A stretch of 26,680 nucleotides of DNA. It comes from Bacillota bacterium (GTDB lineage Bacteria; Bacillota_E; Symbiobacteriia; Symbiobacteriales; Symbiobacteriaceae). A program made the position numbers and the translations under genes. The notes below the pieces were generated by a model, which saw only the letters and a list, made by a program, of their open reading frames with translations, did not search any database and had not been told where the DNA came from. Every line of letters starts with the position of its first letter. The first letter of the stretch is position 1. Where the stretch lies: positions 1-26,680 of the forward strand of contig QGVE01000020.1 in assembly GCA_003242675.1 (NCBI GenBank), written 5' to 3'. This document shows, piece by piece, positions 7,487 through 15,012 of this stretch.

Positions 7487-8365
7487 TCACGCCCGCTGCG
7501 CCTGGAGCCACCTGTACTGCTGCCGGAGCCCCTCCTCGAGCGGGGTGGAGGGCAGGAAGCCCACCTCCTGCCAGAGCCGCTGCGTGTCGGCCCGGGTCTC
7601 CCGCATGTCGCCCGGGGCCGGGGGAAGCCACTCGACCCGGAGGGGCCGGCCGGTGATGATGGCGATCAGCCGGATCGCCTCGCGGACGGCGACCGCGCGA
7701 CCGCCCCCGACGTTGATCGGCATGCCCACGACGGGGTTCAGGGCAGCCCGCTGGGTAGCGGCCACGGCGTCGGCGACGTACGTGAAGTCCCGGAGCTGGG
7801 AGCCGTCGCCGTAGACCTGGATGGGCTCTCCCGCGAGCGCCGCGCTCAGCCAGCGGGTGAACGCCATGTCCGGCCGCTGCCGGGGGCCGTAGACGGTGAA
7901 GTAGCGGAGGGCGATCCACGGGATGCCCGCCGTGCGGCCGTAGAGGTCGCAGAGCGCCTCCGCCGCCAGCTTGGTGAGCCCGTAGGGCGAGACCGGCAGG
8001 GCCGGCCCGTCCTCCCGGGCCGGCATTGGCGCTTCGCCGTACACGGAGGACGTGGACGCCAGGACGAACTTCTTCAAAGGCCGGCCGCGCAGGGCCTCGA
8101 GCAGCCGCTGGGTGGTCTGCACGTTGCCGGCGAGGTAAGCGGGGAACTGGCTCCAGCTCTCCCGCACGCCGGGCTGCCCGGCCAGGTGCACCACGTACTC
8201 GACCCCGTCCAGAAGCGGCGCAAGGTCCATCGTGAGCAGGTCGCCCTGCACGTCTGCCCCGGGCCGGCGGTCGACGCCGACCACGTCGTGGCCCGAGGCC
8301 CGGAGCGCCTCCACCAGGTGCGACCCGATGAACCCCGCCGCGCCGGTCACCAGAAAGCGCGCCAC
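7487..8365 (-). CDS. NAD-dependent nucleotide-sugar epimerase (GalE / UDP-glucuronate epimerase type)
   Basis: This is a 292-residue extended short-chain dehydrogenase/reductase. It has the NAD motif TGAAGFIGS (residues 7-15), the catalytic STSSVYG segment (104-110), YGLTK with Tyr128 and Lys132, and GPRQRPDMA (160-168). The last motif is typical of UDP-glucuronate and related hexose 4-epimerases. The sequence shows an epimerase, but not whether the substrate is UDP-glucose, UDP-glucuronate or a dTDP-sugar. With UDP-glucose dehydrogenase nearby, UDP-galacturonate is one attractive product (inference). The GTG start has GGAGGG seven bases upstream and lies three bases after the stop of the upstream glycosyltransferase gene, so the two are co-transcribed. 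B. subtilis has comparable sugar genes for spore surface polysaccharides. Confidence 0.88.
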   Translation of the reverse strand: MARFLVTGAAGFIGSHLVEALRASGHDVVGVDRRPGADVQGDLLTMDLAPLLDGVEYVVHLAGQPGVRESWSQFPAYLAGNVQTTQRLLEALRGRPLKKFVLASTSSVYGEAPMPAREDGPALPVSPYGLTKLAAEALCDLYGRTAGIPWIALRYFTVYGPRQRPDMAFTRWLSAALAGEPIQVYGDGSQLRDFTYVADAVAATQRAALNPVVGMPINVGGGRAVAVREAIRLIAIITGRPLRVEWLPPAPGDMRETRADTQRLWQEVGFLPSTPLEEGLRQQYRWLQAQRA

Positions 8366-8368
8366 TCC

Positions 8369-9496
8369 TCATCCCTCCAGTGCCGCGAGCAGCTCGGCCG
8401 CCACCCGGTCCCAGCCGAACCGGGCCTCGGCGAGCCTGCGGTTCTCCGCTCCCATCCGCCGCCGCAGCGCCGGGTCGTCCAGCAGCGTCCGGATCGCCGC
8501 GGCGAAGGCCTCAGGCCGGTCGTGGGGCCGTGCGATCAGCGCGCCGCGCCCCTCCGCCACGACCTCGGCGTTCCCGCCCCGGTCGGTGGTCACGATCGGC
8601 AGGCCGCAGGCCATGGCCTCGTAGTGCACCCGGGCGAGCGGCTCCTCCCACTGGGAGGCGCAGACAAAGAGGTCGGCCATGCGGAAGTAGCGGTCCACCG
8701 CCCCGTAGGGCACGTACCCCACCAGGCGCACCGCGTCCCCCAGTTCCGCCGCCCGCCGCGCCAGGGCCCGCACGTAGTCGTCCGCGTCCTCCCGCCCGTA
8801 CCAGCGGGAGCCCACCTGCACCAGCACCGCCTCCGGGTGGGTCTCCGCCACCCGGGCCATCGCCTCCAGGAGCAGGTGGACGCCCTTCTTGGGGGAGAGC
8901 CGGCTGACGGAGAGGACCACCGGCCGGCCGCCGACGCCCAGGGCCGCCCGCAGCGACGCAGCGTCCGGGCCGGGGCCCGGGCGGAACCGGTTCAGGTCCA
9001 CCCCGGAGTAGATCGTGCGGAACTTGCCGGCGAACTCGGGGTAGAGCCGGACGGCCGTGCGCCGGATGAAGTCGCTGATGGTCACCACCCGGTCCACCAG
9101 CCCGAGCATGCGCCGGGCTCGGGCGGGGTCGATCCGGTCCGGGGCGAGCATCGCATTGTGCAGCGACAGGATCAGCCGGGCGCCGGGGGCGGCCCGGGCG
9201 ATGCGCTCCACGAAGGCCGGGCGGTTGAAGACCTCCACGGCGTCCCAGCGCTCCGTCGCCAGAAAGGCCGCCGCCCGGTCGGCGTAGGCCGCCGGGCCGC
9301 CCTCAGCCGAGACCCGCACGAAGCGGGCACCGCCCCGCTCCTCGACCGGCGGCAGGGCCGGATCGGACCGGCCCACCACCGTGACGGCGTGGCGCGCCGC
9401 GAGGTACGGCAGCACCCCATCGATATAGGTCTGGATCGCCCCGCCCCGGATGGGCGGTACCGGCAGCTTCTCCGTGCAGACCAGGGCGATCCGCAT
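8369..9496 (-). CDS. CotSA-like GT4 glycosyltransferase, second copy
   Basis: This is a 375-residue GT-B glycosyltransferase of family 4. The N-terminal acceptor domain starts MRIALVCTEKLPVPPIRGGA, the CotSA signature. The C-terminal donor domain has SVSRLSPKKGVHLL and CASQWEEPLARVHYEAM, whose Glu-x7-Glu motif and following GLPIVTTDRGGN loop bind the nucleotide sugar. The ATG at 9496 is two bases past the stop of the first copy (9499) and has no strong Shine-Dalgarno, so translation is probably coupled. The open frame runs on to 10168, but that extra part overlaps the first copy out of frame and is not real. It is a clear paralogue of the neighbouring gene, probably adding a different sugar to the same spore coat glycan (inference). 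Confidence 0.9.
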   Translation of the reverse strand: MRIALVCTEKLPVPPIRGGAIQTYIDGVLPYLAARHAVTVVGRSDPALPPVEERGGARFVRVSAEGGPAAYADRAAAFLATERWDAVEVFNRPAFVERIARAAPGARLILSLHNAMLAPDRIDPARARRMLGLVDRVVTISDFIRRTAVRLYPEFAGKFRTIYSGVDLNRFRPGPGPDAASLRAALGVGGRPVVLSVSRLSPKKGVHLLLEAMARVAETHPEAVLVQVGSRWYGREDADDYVRALARRAAELGDAVRLVGYVPYGAVDRYFRMADLFVCASQWEEPLARVHYEAMACGLPIVTTDRGGNAEVVAEGRGALIARPHDRPEAFAAAIRTLLDDPALRRRMGAENRRLAEARFGWDRVAAELLAALEG

Positions 9497-9498
9497 CC

Positions 9499-10644
9499 CT
9501 ACGACCGCTCCCAGAGGGCGCGGATATCGGCCGCCACCCGGTCCCAGCTGAAGCGTGCCTCCGCCAGGGCGCGGCCCTGGCGGCCCATCCGCACCCGCAG
9601 CTCGGCGTCGCCCAGCAGCCGGAGGATGGCCCGGGCGAAGGCCTCGGGGTTTTCGGGCTCCTCCACCACGAGGCCGTTGCCCAGCCCGCGCACCACCTCG
9701 GGGTTGCCGCCCCGCGCGGTGGTGATGATGGGCAGCCCCGCGGCCATGGCCTCGTAGTGCACCCGGGCCAGCGGCTCCTCCCACTGGGAGGCACAGAGGA
9801 AGAGGTCGCCGGCCGCGAACCACTCGTGCACCCGGTCGGCCGGTACGTAGCCAGTGGTGAGGACGGTCATGGGCGCCCGGGCCGCCAGGGCGCGCACGTA
9901 GGCGACGTAGTCGCTGATGCGGTCCTCGCCGTACCACTTGCTGCCCACCAGCACGAGCGTGGCCTCGGGATACCGCCGGGCGATCGGCCCCAGCGCGCGC
10001 ACCACGACGTCGGCGCCCTTCTTGGGCGAGAGCCGCCCCACGAAGAGCAGGATGGGCCCCCGCCCGAGGCCGTGCTCGGCCCGGAGCCGCTGCCGGATGT
10101 GCCGGGCCTCCGCTGTCCAGTTGGGCACGAAGCGGTCCAGGTCGACGCCGGAGTAGATGGTGCGCCACTTGCCGCGCGCCTCGGGGTAGAGCGCCTCCAC
10201 CCCGCGGCCGATGAAGTCGCTGACGGTGACGATCTGCTCGACCGCGCCGATGGCCGCCCGGGCCTCCCCGGGGCCGATCTTCTCGGGCTGGAACATCTCG
10301 TTGTGCAGGCTCAGGACCAGCCGGCTGTCGGGCAGCGCTTCCCTGACCGGCAGGACCAGGCGGGGCCGGTTGAACAGGTGGATCAGGTCGAACCTCTGCC
10401 CCACCTTGCCCAGCACGCGCACCACCCGCTGCAGGTACTGCGGGAACGGGCCGCCCGGCACGCGCCAGTACTCGACGCCGTCCCGGACTTCCCGCTCGGG
10501 GAGCTCGGGATCCGCCACACCCAGCACCCTCACCTGGTGGTGGCGCGCCAGGCGCGGCGCCACCGCGTGGATATAGGTCTGGATCGCCCCGCCGCGCACC
10601 GGCGGCACGGGCAGCTTTTCGGTACAGATCATCAGGGTGCGCAC
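9499..10644 (-). CDS. cotSA: CotSA-like GT4 glycosyltransferase, first copy
   Basis: The 381-residue product resembles B. subtilis CotSA along its length as I recall it. Shared parts are the start TEKLPVPPVRGGAIQTYI, LSLHNEMF near residues 101-108, VTVSDFIGR and TIYSGVDLDRF in the acceptor side, then FVGRLSPKKG (191-200), VGSKWYGED, and the Glu280-x7-Glu288 motif in EEPLARVHYE, followed by AMAAGLPIITTARGGNPEVV. It transfers a sugar from a nucleotide donor; donor and acceptor are unknown. The GTG start is preceded by GGAGGTGAT, which overlaps the end of the cotS-like gene. CotSA is a mother-cell spore coat protein in Bacillus and its gene sits next to cotS, as here. Confidence 0.92.
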   Translation of the reverse strand: MRTLMICTEKLPVPPVRGGAIQTYIHAVAPRLARHHQVRVLGVADPELPEREVRDGVEYWRVPGGPFPQYLQRVVRVLGKVGQRFDLIHLFNRPRLVLPVREALPDSRLVLSLHNEMFQPEKIGPGEARAAIGAVEQIVTVSDFIGRGVEALYPEARGKWRTIYSGVDLDRFVPNWTAEARHIRQRLRAEHGLGRGPILLFVGRLSPKKGADVVVRALGPIARRYPEATLVLVGSKWYGEDRISDYVAYVRALAARAPMTVLTTGYVPADRVHEWFAAGDLFLCASQWEEPLARVHYEAMAAGLPIITTARGGNPEVVRGLGNGLVVEEPENPEAFARAILRLLGDAELRVRMGRQGRALAEARFSWDRVAADIRALWERS

Positions 10645-10651
10645 GGAACTA

Positions 10652-11962
10652 TCACCTCCTCCGCTTCAGGCCCAGCTCCCGGAGCGCCTGCTGCTTGCGC
10701 TCGTCGGTGACCAGCAGCCGCTGCAGCGCCGCGACCAGGGCGCCATCCAGCATGTTGGGGTCGAAGAGCACGTCCTTGACCAGCTTGTAGAACTCGTTGG
10801 GCAGGTACATGTCGATGAGCATGACCTGCATGGCCTCGGGCTCGATGGGGTGCACCTCGTGGTAGGCCCGGATCATGGCCTTGATCCAGTTGAGGTCCCA
10901 GTCGCCCCGGTCGTCCATGGTGCCGGTGATCAGCTTCCGGAGGTCGCGGAAGGCCAGGTCGAAGGCCACCCCGTCCAGGTCGATGATCCAGACCTTGCCA
11001 TCAGGCCCCACCTGCCCGTTGGACCAGCCGTAGTCTTGGTGGGCCAGCCCCCAGGCCTGATCGCCCCGTGCGATGAGCTTCCGGTAGGCCGACGCCTCCA
11101 GCATGCGGATCGCCTCGTCGGCCTGCGCCTTGAAGCGGGGCAGCACCTCCAGCAGCGCCGAACTGGCCGGCATGTCGCGGTAGGCGCGGGCCAGGTGCTC
11201 GAACCAGTCCAGCTTGGTCCTGAGCTTCTGGTAGACCCGGGGCCAGCGGTGGAGCCGGCTGGCGTGGGCCGCGCCCGGCGGCGGCCGGTAGCCCAGCGAC
11301 CGCCGGTGGAACTCGGCCAGGCCGCTGCAGAGCAGGGCCGCACCGTCCGGCGTATCCTTCGGGGCCTGGCGCAGCCCCGGGATCCACTCGGCGACGATGA
11401 ACATGCGGCCGTCCACCACGGTGTAGAGCTTGCCGTCGCGGGTGGGCACCAGCGGCGCGACCCGGGCCTTCTGCCGGACCAGGTACACCTGTGCGCCGAT
11501 GGAAAACAGGTTCCGCTCGAAGGGGCGGTGCAGCAGCTTCAGGGCCCGGGGCCCCCGGTCGGTCTCGATCCGCCAGATGGCGCCCCAGCCCTTCTCGGGC
11601 TTGGTGGCGGCCACCGTCCAGCCGGTGACCTTCATGTCCCAGGCTCGGGCCGCCCGTTCCGCCAGGGCCTGGATCTCCGGCGGCACCGTGAGGTCAGGGA
11701 ACGCTTCATTCTCCGCCCGGGCGGCGGGGGCCCGCCCGCGGGCCGGGGCTCCGGACCGCTCGGCGGAACCCGGCCGGGCCGCCGACCGCAGCGCCGGCCG
11801 CCGGGGTGCCGCCGGGGCCGCCGGGTCCAGCATCAGGCGGGCCGTGACTTCCGGTTCCCAGGCATCGTCGTCCCCGCCGCCGATGATCTGCACGCTGCCC
11901 GAAGACGGCACGTAGATCCCCGCGCCCGCGGGCACGTAGATGATCACGGGACTGTTCTTCAC
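10652..11962 (-). CDS. cotS: CotS-family spore coat protein, kinase-fold, with N-terminal extension
   Basis: The product is 436 residues; B. subtilis CotS is about 350. The conserved part starts near residue 105 and has the fold of choline/aminoglycoside kinases: LKLL with Lys142, LAEFHRRS, a catalytic-loop equivalent GLAHQDYGWSNG (Asp310, Asn315) and the metal motif IIDLDG (Asp328, Asp330). CotS proteins bind the coat through CotSA; activity is generally undemonstrated. The first 100 residues are unusual: an aliphatic beta-rich start (SPVIIYVPAGAGIYV), a GGGDDD turn, then an Ala/Pro/Arg-rich linker at 47-85. The GTG at 11962 is chosen because GGAGGTG lies five bases upstream; the longer open frame overlaps the nucleotidyltransferase gene and is not real. 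Spacing is 17 bases to the upstream gene and seven to cotSA. Confidence 0.85.
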   Translation of the reverse strand: MKNSPVIIYVPAGAGIYVPSSGSVQIIGGGDDDAWEPEVTARLMLDPAAPAAPRRPALRSAARPGSAERSGAPARGRAPAARAENEAFPDLTVPPEIQALAERAARAWDMKVTGWTVAATKPEKGWGAIWRIETDRGPRALKLLHRPFERNLFSIGAQVYLVRQKARVAPLVPTRDGKLYTVVDGRMFIVAEWIPGLRQAPKDTPDGAALLCSGLAEFHRRSLGYRPPPGAAHASRLHRWPRVYQKLRTKLDWFEHLARAYRDMPASSALLEVLPRFKAQADEAIRMLEASAYRKLIARGDQAWGLAHQDYGWSNGQVGPDGKVWIIDLDGVAFDLAFRDLRKLITGTMDDRGDWDLNWIKAMIRAYHEVHPIEPEAMQVMLIDMYLPNEFYKLVKDVLFDPNMLDGALVAALQRLLVTDERKQQALRELGLKRRR

Positions 11963-11979
11963 CAGGCCACCTCCCAGAT

Positions 11980-13053
11980 TCAGCGCGGTCGCGGCGGAAT
12001 CGCCAGGTGGGCGTCGTCGCCCACCACCAGGGTGGCGGGGCCCGCCGGCCGGGACGACACGGTCGAGCCGGCGCCCACCACCGAATGGGCGAGACACAGC
12101 CCCGGCCCCGCCAGGCGGGAGCCGGGGAGGAGGATCGAGTTCCACACCCGCACGCCGTCCAGGCTGACGCCCTCGCCCACGCTGGCGAACGGGCCGACCT
12201 CGCTGTCGGTGAGGCATGAGCCCGCGCCGATCACCACCGGTCCCCGGAGCCGGGCCCGGCGCAGCACCGCGCCAGGGCCGACGGCGACCCGCCCCTCGAT
12301 GGTCACGTCCTCGAGGACGGCCGTCGGGTCCACGCCGGGAACCAGGCCCTCCAGGAGCAGGGCGTTGGCCGTCAGGAGCCCGCGGGCGCTGCCCGCATCC
12401 ACCCACCAGCCGCTGAGCTCGTGCCCCAGCACGGTGCGGCCGGCGGCGATCAGCCGGGAGACCGCGTCCGTGATCTCCAGCTCCCCGCGCGCCGAGGGCC
12501 GGAGCCCGGCGATGGCTCCATGGACCTCGGGGGAGAAGAGGTAGATGCCCGCGATGGCCAGGTCCGACGGCGGGTCCGCCGGCTTCTCCACCACCGCCGT
12601 GACGCGGCGGCCGTCGAAGGCCGCAACCCCGAAGGCCCTCGGGTCCGCCACCCGCTGCAGGGTGAGCAGGGCCGCCGGCGCCTCGGCGCGGAACCGGCGC
12701 AAAGCGGGGCCCAGATCGGCGTTGGTCAGGTTGTCTCCCAGGTAGAGGAGGAAAGGATCATCGGCCAGGTAAGAGCGCGCGGCGGCCACCGCGTGGGCGA
12801 TGCCCCCGGGCTCGGCCTGCAGGACGACCGTGACGCGCTGCGGCGACCACTGCCGCACCCGCCCGGCCAGCTCCTCCTGGCCGGGGCCGACCACGACCCC
12901 AATCTCGTCGAATCCGTGCGCCGCCAGGTACGCGAAGATGTGCTGCCAGATGGGGCGCCCGGCAACGGGAAGCGATGCCTTCGCCCAGGTGTGGGTCAGC
13001 GGCCGCAGCCGTGTGCCGCGGCCGGCGCAGAGTACCAGGGCCTTCACATCCAT
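11980..13053 (-). CDS. Sugar-1-phosphate nucleotidyltransferase, long RmlA/StrD type
   Basis: It activates a sugar-1-phosphate to a nucleotide sugar and releases pyrophosphate. The product is 357 residues. The N-terminal nucleotide-binding motif GRGTRLRPLT is at residues 11-20, Lys25 follows in AKASLPV, and LGDN lies at 105-108 with the metal-binding Asp107. VVEKP and the GGG-less sugar-site segment WWVDAGS follow. From about residue 245 a left-handed beta-helix of hexapeptide type appears, with repeats such as VTIEGRVAVGPGAVL, placing it with long-form glucose-1-phosphate thymidylyltransferases like StrD. Nucleotide preference (dTTP or UTP) cannot be read. The ATG is preceded by GGAGG at ten bases. 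It is the first gene of the minus-strand operon with cotS, two glycosyltransferases and the epimerase. Confidence 0.88.
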   Translation of the reverse strand: MDVKALVLCAGRGTRLRPLTHTWAKASLPVAGRPIWQHIFAYLAAHGFDEIGVVVGPGQEELAGRVRQWSPQRVTVVLQAEPGGIAHAVAAARSYLADDPFLLYLGDNLTNADLGPALRRFRAEAPAALLTLQRVADPRAFGVAAFDGRRVTAVVEKPADPPSDLAIAGIYLFSPEVHGAIAGLRPSARGELEITDAVSRLIAAGRTVLGHELSGWWVDAGSARGLLTANALLLEGLVPGVDPTAVLEDVTIEGRVAVGPGAVLRRARLRGPVVIGAGSCLTDSEVGPFASVGEGVSLDGVRVWNSILLPGSRLAGPGLCLAHSVVGAGSTVSSRPAGPATLVVGDDAHLAIPPRPR

Positions 13054-13070
13054 CCCCGCCCTTCCTCCTC

Positions 13071-13098
13071 CACCGTATGCAGCAGGGCAGGGCGGGGT
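13071..13098 (-). promoter_or_regulatory. Possible sigma-K/E-like promoter for the coat-glycan operon
   Basis: On the minus strand AC (13097-13098), a 17-base spacer and CATACGGTG (13071-13079) fit the sigma-K pattern except the last base; CATACGGT also fits the sigma-E -10 at all but one base. Against it, the -10 touches the GGAGG used by the ATG at 13053, so a transcript from here would lack that ribosome site. Confidence 0.3.
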
Positions 13099-13107
13099 TT
13101 ACGTAAC

Positions 13108-13142
13108 ACGCCGGCCCGCGGCACGGGGCCGCGGGCCGGCGT
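13108..13142 (-). terminator. Strong hairpin after second CotE-like gene
   Basis: A perfect 15-bp GC-rich inverted repeat (13108-13122 against 13128-13142, five-base loop) starts 11 bases past the stop of the short CotE-like gene. No clean T-tract follows (GTTACG), so it may be an imperfect terminator or a processing structure between that gene and the operon. Confidence 0.55.
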
Positions 13143-13152
13143 GGGCATGTGG

Positions 13153-13590
13153 TCAGCGAGGTGGCACGTGGTCCTCCGCCCTCACCCAGTAGCGGCTGAG
13201 CGCCCTGGCCTCCACCTCGATCGTGACGGCCAGGTCCAGGTGGATGGCGCCGCCCTCCACCCGCGCGTCGGTGGCGCGCGGGTCGCCGACGATCTGCAGT
13301 TCATAGGTAGGGTCGTTCAGCAGGTTGCCCTGCACGGTCACCGGCACCGGCTGCACGGTCTCGCAGCGGGTGCGGGCGACGCGGGTGCCGTCGGGGCCCA
13401 GGAGCCAGAGGTCGACGTCGACCGCCACCTCGGCCTGAGGGTCTTCGCCCTCCGTGCGCAGCGTGCACGCCGCTGGACCGAGGCGGACCCCCAGTACCTG
13501 GACCGCCCCTTCGGCCGGCAGGGCGTGGGTCCAGGTCAGCGTATGTTCGGCCCGGCCGAGGACCGCCTCGCTGATGATCTCCACAAGCAT
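13153..13590 (-). CDS. Second, short CotE-like protein
   Basis: This 145-residue protein is a paralogue of the first 153 residues of the CotE-like protein at 6540-7403. Aligned landmarks are VEIISEAVLGR with LQEILTRAVVGR, TWTHALPAEGAVQVLGV with VWTQTAPADGADCVLGV, VARTRCETVQPVPV with VERIACAHTEPADVPL, and ALSRYWVRAED with GVARLWVKAFD. It lacks the acidic tail and ends with HVPPR. The ATG at 13590 has AGGAGGTG four bases upstream. Bacillus CotE self-assembles and interacts with outer-coat proteins; a tailless copy could pair with the long one or work at another layer (inference). It is divergent from the M24 peptidase and followed by a strong hairpin before the coat-glycan operon. Confidence 0.75.
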   Translation of the reverse strand: MLVEIISEAVLGRAEHTLTWTHALPAEGAVQVLGVRLGPAACTLRTEGEDPQAEVAVDVDLWLLGPDGTRVARTRCETVQPVPVTVQGNLLNDPTYELQIVGDPRATDARVEGGAIHLDLAVTIEVEARALSRYWVRAEDHVPPR

Positions 13591-13632
13591 GGGCCACCTC
13601 CTCTCCGGAGCGGAACGCGGCTGGGTCTGGTC

Positions 13633-13641
13633 CAGCGTATG
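13633..13641 (-). promoter_or_regulatory. CATAnnnTG -10-like element before short CotE-like gene
   Basis: CATACGCTG on the minus strand lies 43 bases from the ATG; CATACGCT also matches the sigma-E -10 (CATACAnT) at all but one base. No good -35 at the expected distance was seen. Confidence 0.35.
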
Positions 13642-13656
13642 CGCCGGCACCCCCCG

Positions 13657-13686
13657 TTGCCCCAGACCCCCGGGCGGCGTCATAAT
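13657..13686 (+). promoter_or_regulatory. Candidate sigma-A promoter for M24 peptidase
   Basis: TTGCCC (13657-13662), an 18-base spacer and CATAAT (13681-13686, one base off TATAAT) lie 35 bases before the ATG. The -35 is only a four-of-six match. Confidence 0.4.
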
Positions 13687-13720
13687 GAATCAGAAACCCC
13701 AGAAAAGGAGAGGAATTCGC

Positions 13721-14902
13721 ATGCTGTTGACGCCCCGCCACGAGCTGGAGCGGCGCATCGGACGCCTGCAGGAATGGCTGCAGGAGCAGGGGCTGGACGG
13801 AGCCCTGCTGCACAGCACCACGTCGCTTCTCTACTTCACGGGCTCCGCCCAGCAGGGCCACCTCTGGGTGCCGGCCGCGGGCGAGGTGCGCTATCTGGTC
13901 CGCCGGGTCCTCGACCGGGCCCGCCGCGAGTCGGCCCTGGACCACGTCGAGCCCCTCACCAGCCTGCGCGCGCTGCCGGACCACCTGGGCGGGGCGCGCC
14001 GGATCGGCATGGAGCTGGACCGGCTGCCGGTGGCGCAGTTCGAGGTCTACCGGCGCTACCTGCCGGACGTCGCGGCGGTGGACGTGGGCCCGGTCCTGCG
14101 CCGCCTGCGCGCCGTGAAGTCACCGTGGGAGGTGGAGCGCATCCGGACGGCGGCGAAGGCCGCCGACGAGACGTACCGGGCCCTGTTTGCCGCCCTGCGG
14201 GAGGGGATGACCGAGCTGGAGCTGTCGGTGGTGGGCGAGAGCGCCCAGCGGCTGGCCGGCGCTCAGGGCATGATCCGCTGGCACGCGCACAACGCCTTCG
14301 AGACCCCGCCCATGATCGTGCTGGCCGGCGAGTCGGCCCTGGCCTTCTCCTTCGCCGACGTCCCGTTCGGCGGCTTGGGGCTCACCCCCGCGGCCCCGTA
14401 CGGCGCCAGCCGCCGCGTGATCCGCCGGGACGAGCCGGTCTGCGTCGACTACCCGACGGTGGTGGATGGCTACGTACACGACCAGACCCGCACGATGGTG
14501 ATTGGCCAGCTGCCCCCTACGCTGGTGCGGGCCTACGAGACCTGCCGGGAGATCCTGGAGGGGGTCGCGGCCGCGGCCCGCCCCGGGGTCACGGGCGAAG
14601 CGCTCTGGGAGCTGAGCGTGGCGATCGCCCGGGAGGCGGGGCTGGAGGAGCACTTCATGGGCTGGGGCGACAGCCGGATGCGGTTCGTCGGCCACGGCGT
14701 CGGGCTGGAGCTGGACGAGTGGCCGATCCTGGCCCCCAAGCAGACCACCCCGCTGGAGGCCGGCAACGTGATCGCCGTGGAGCCCAAGTTCTTCTTCCCC
14801 CGCCTGGGCGCGGTGGGGCTGGAGTCCACGTTCGTGGTGACGCCGGGCGGGGCGGAGCGGCTCTCGATCACGCCGGAGGAGCTGGGCGTCAAGGACGCAT
14901 AG
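13721..14902 (+). CDS. M24 family metallopeptidase (Xaa-Pro aminopeptidase type)
   Basis: This cytoplasmic aminopeptidase is predicted to cleave N-terminal residues before proline or a similar bond. The product is 393 residues, with a creatinase-type N-terminal domain (1-125) and a pita-bread catalytic domain. All five expected metal ligands are present: Asp243 (VDYPTVVDGY), Asp254 (HDQTRTMVIG), His325 (GHGVGLE), Glu354 (VEPKFFFP) and Glu368 (GLEST). The usual Asp-x-Gly-Ala around the first ligand is replaced by DYPT, a family variation. The ATG is preceded by AAAGGAGAGG at seven bases; the open frame from 13454 overlaps the divergent CotE-like gene and is not real. Substrate unknown. It is a single gene with its own terminator, and its link to the coat genes is only positional. 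Confidence 0.92.
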   Translation: MLLTPRHELERRIGRLQEWLQEQGLDGALLHSTTSLLYFTGSAQQGHLWVPAAGEVRYLVRRVLDRARRESALDHVEPLTSLRALPDHLGGARRIGMELDRLPVAQFEVYRRYLPDVAAVDVGPVLRRLRAVKSPWEVERIRTAAKAADETYRALFAALREGMTELELSVVGESAQRLAGAQGMIRWHAHNAFETPPMIVLAGESALAFSFADVPFGGLGLTPAAPYGASRRVIRRDEPVCVDYPTVVDGYVHDQTRTMVIGQLPPTLVRAYETCREILEGVAAAARPGVTGEALWELSVAIAREAGLEEHFMGWGDSRMRFVGHGVGLELDEWPILAPKQTTPLEAGNVIAVEPKFFFPRLGAVGLESTFVVTPGGAERLSITPEELGVKDA

Positions 14903-14931
14903 GGCGGGCCCCCGCAAGACGGGGCCCGCCC
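14902..14931 (+). terminator. Intrinsic terminator after M24 peptidase
   Basis: An 11-bp GC-only stem (GGGCGGGCCCC at 14902-14912 with 14921-14931) and an eight-base loop directly follow the stop codon. TTTCTATAT follows on the plus strand. Confidence 0.8.
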
Positions 14932-15012
14932 ACTTTCTATATCCTGGCGTGCGCGTGCCGGCGAAGCGCTCTGACCCGGCGCAGCACCCTAGCCGGCGCA
15001 GCGCTCCCTTTC

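Noticed and set aside
9497..10168. N-terminal extension of the second glycosyltransferase
   Set aside because: It overlaps the first glycosyltransferase out of frame; the CotSA-type N-terminus begins exactly at the ATG at 9496.
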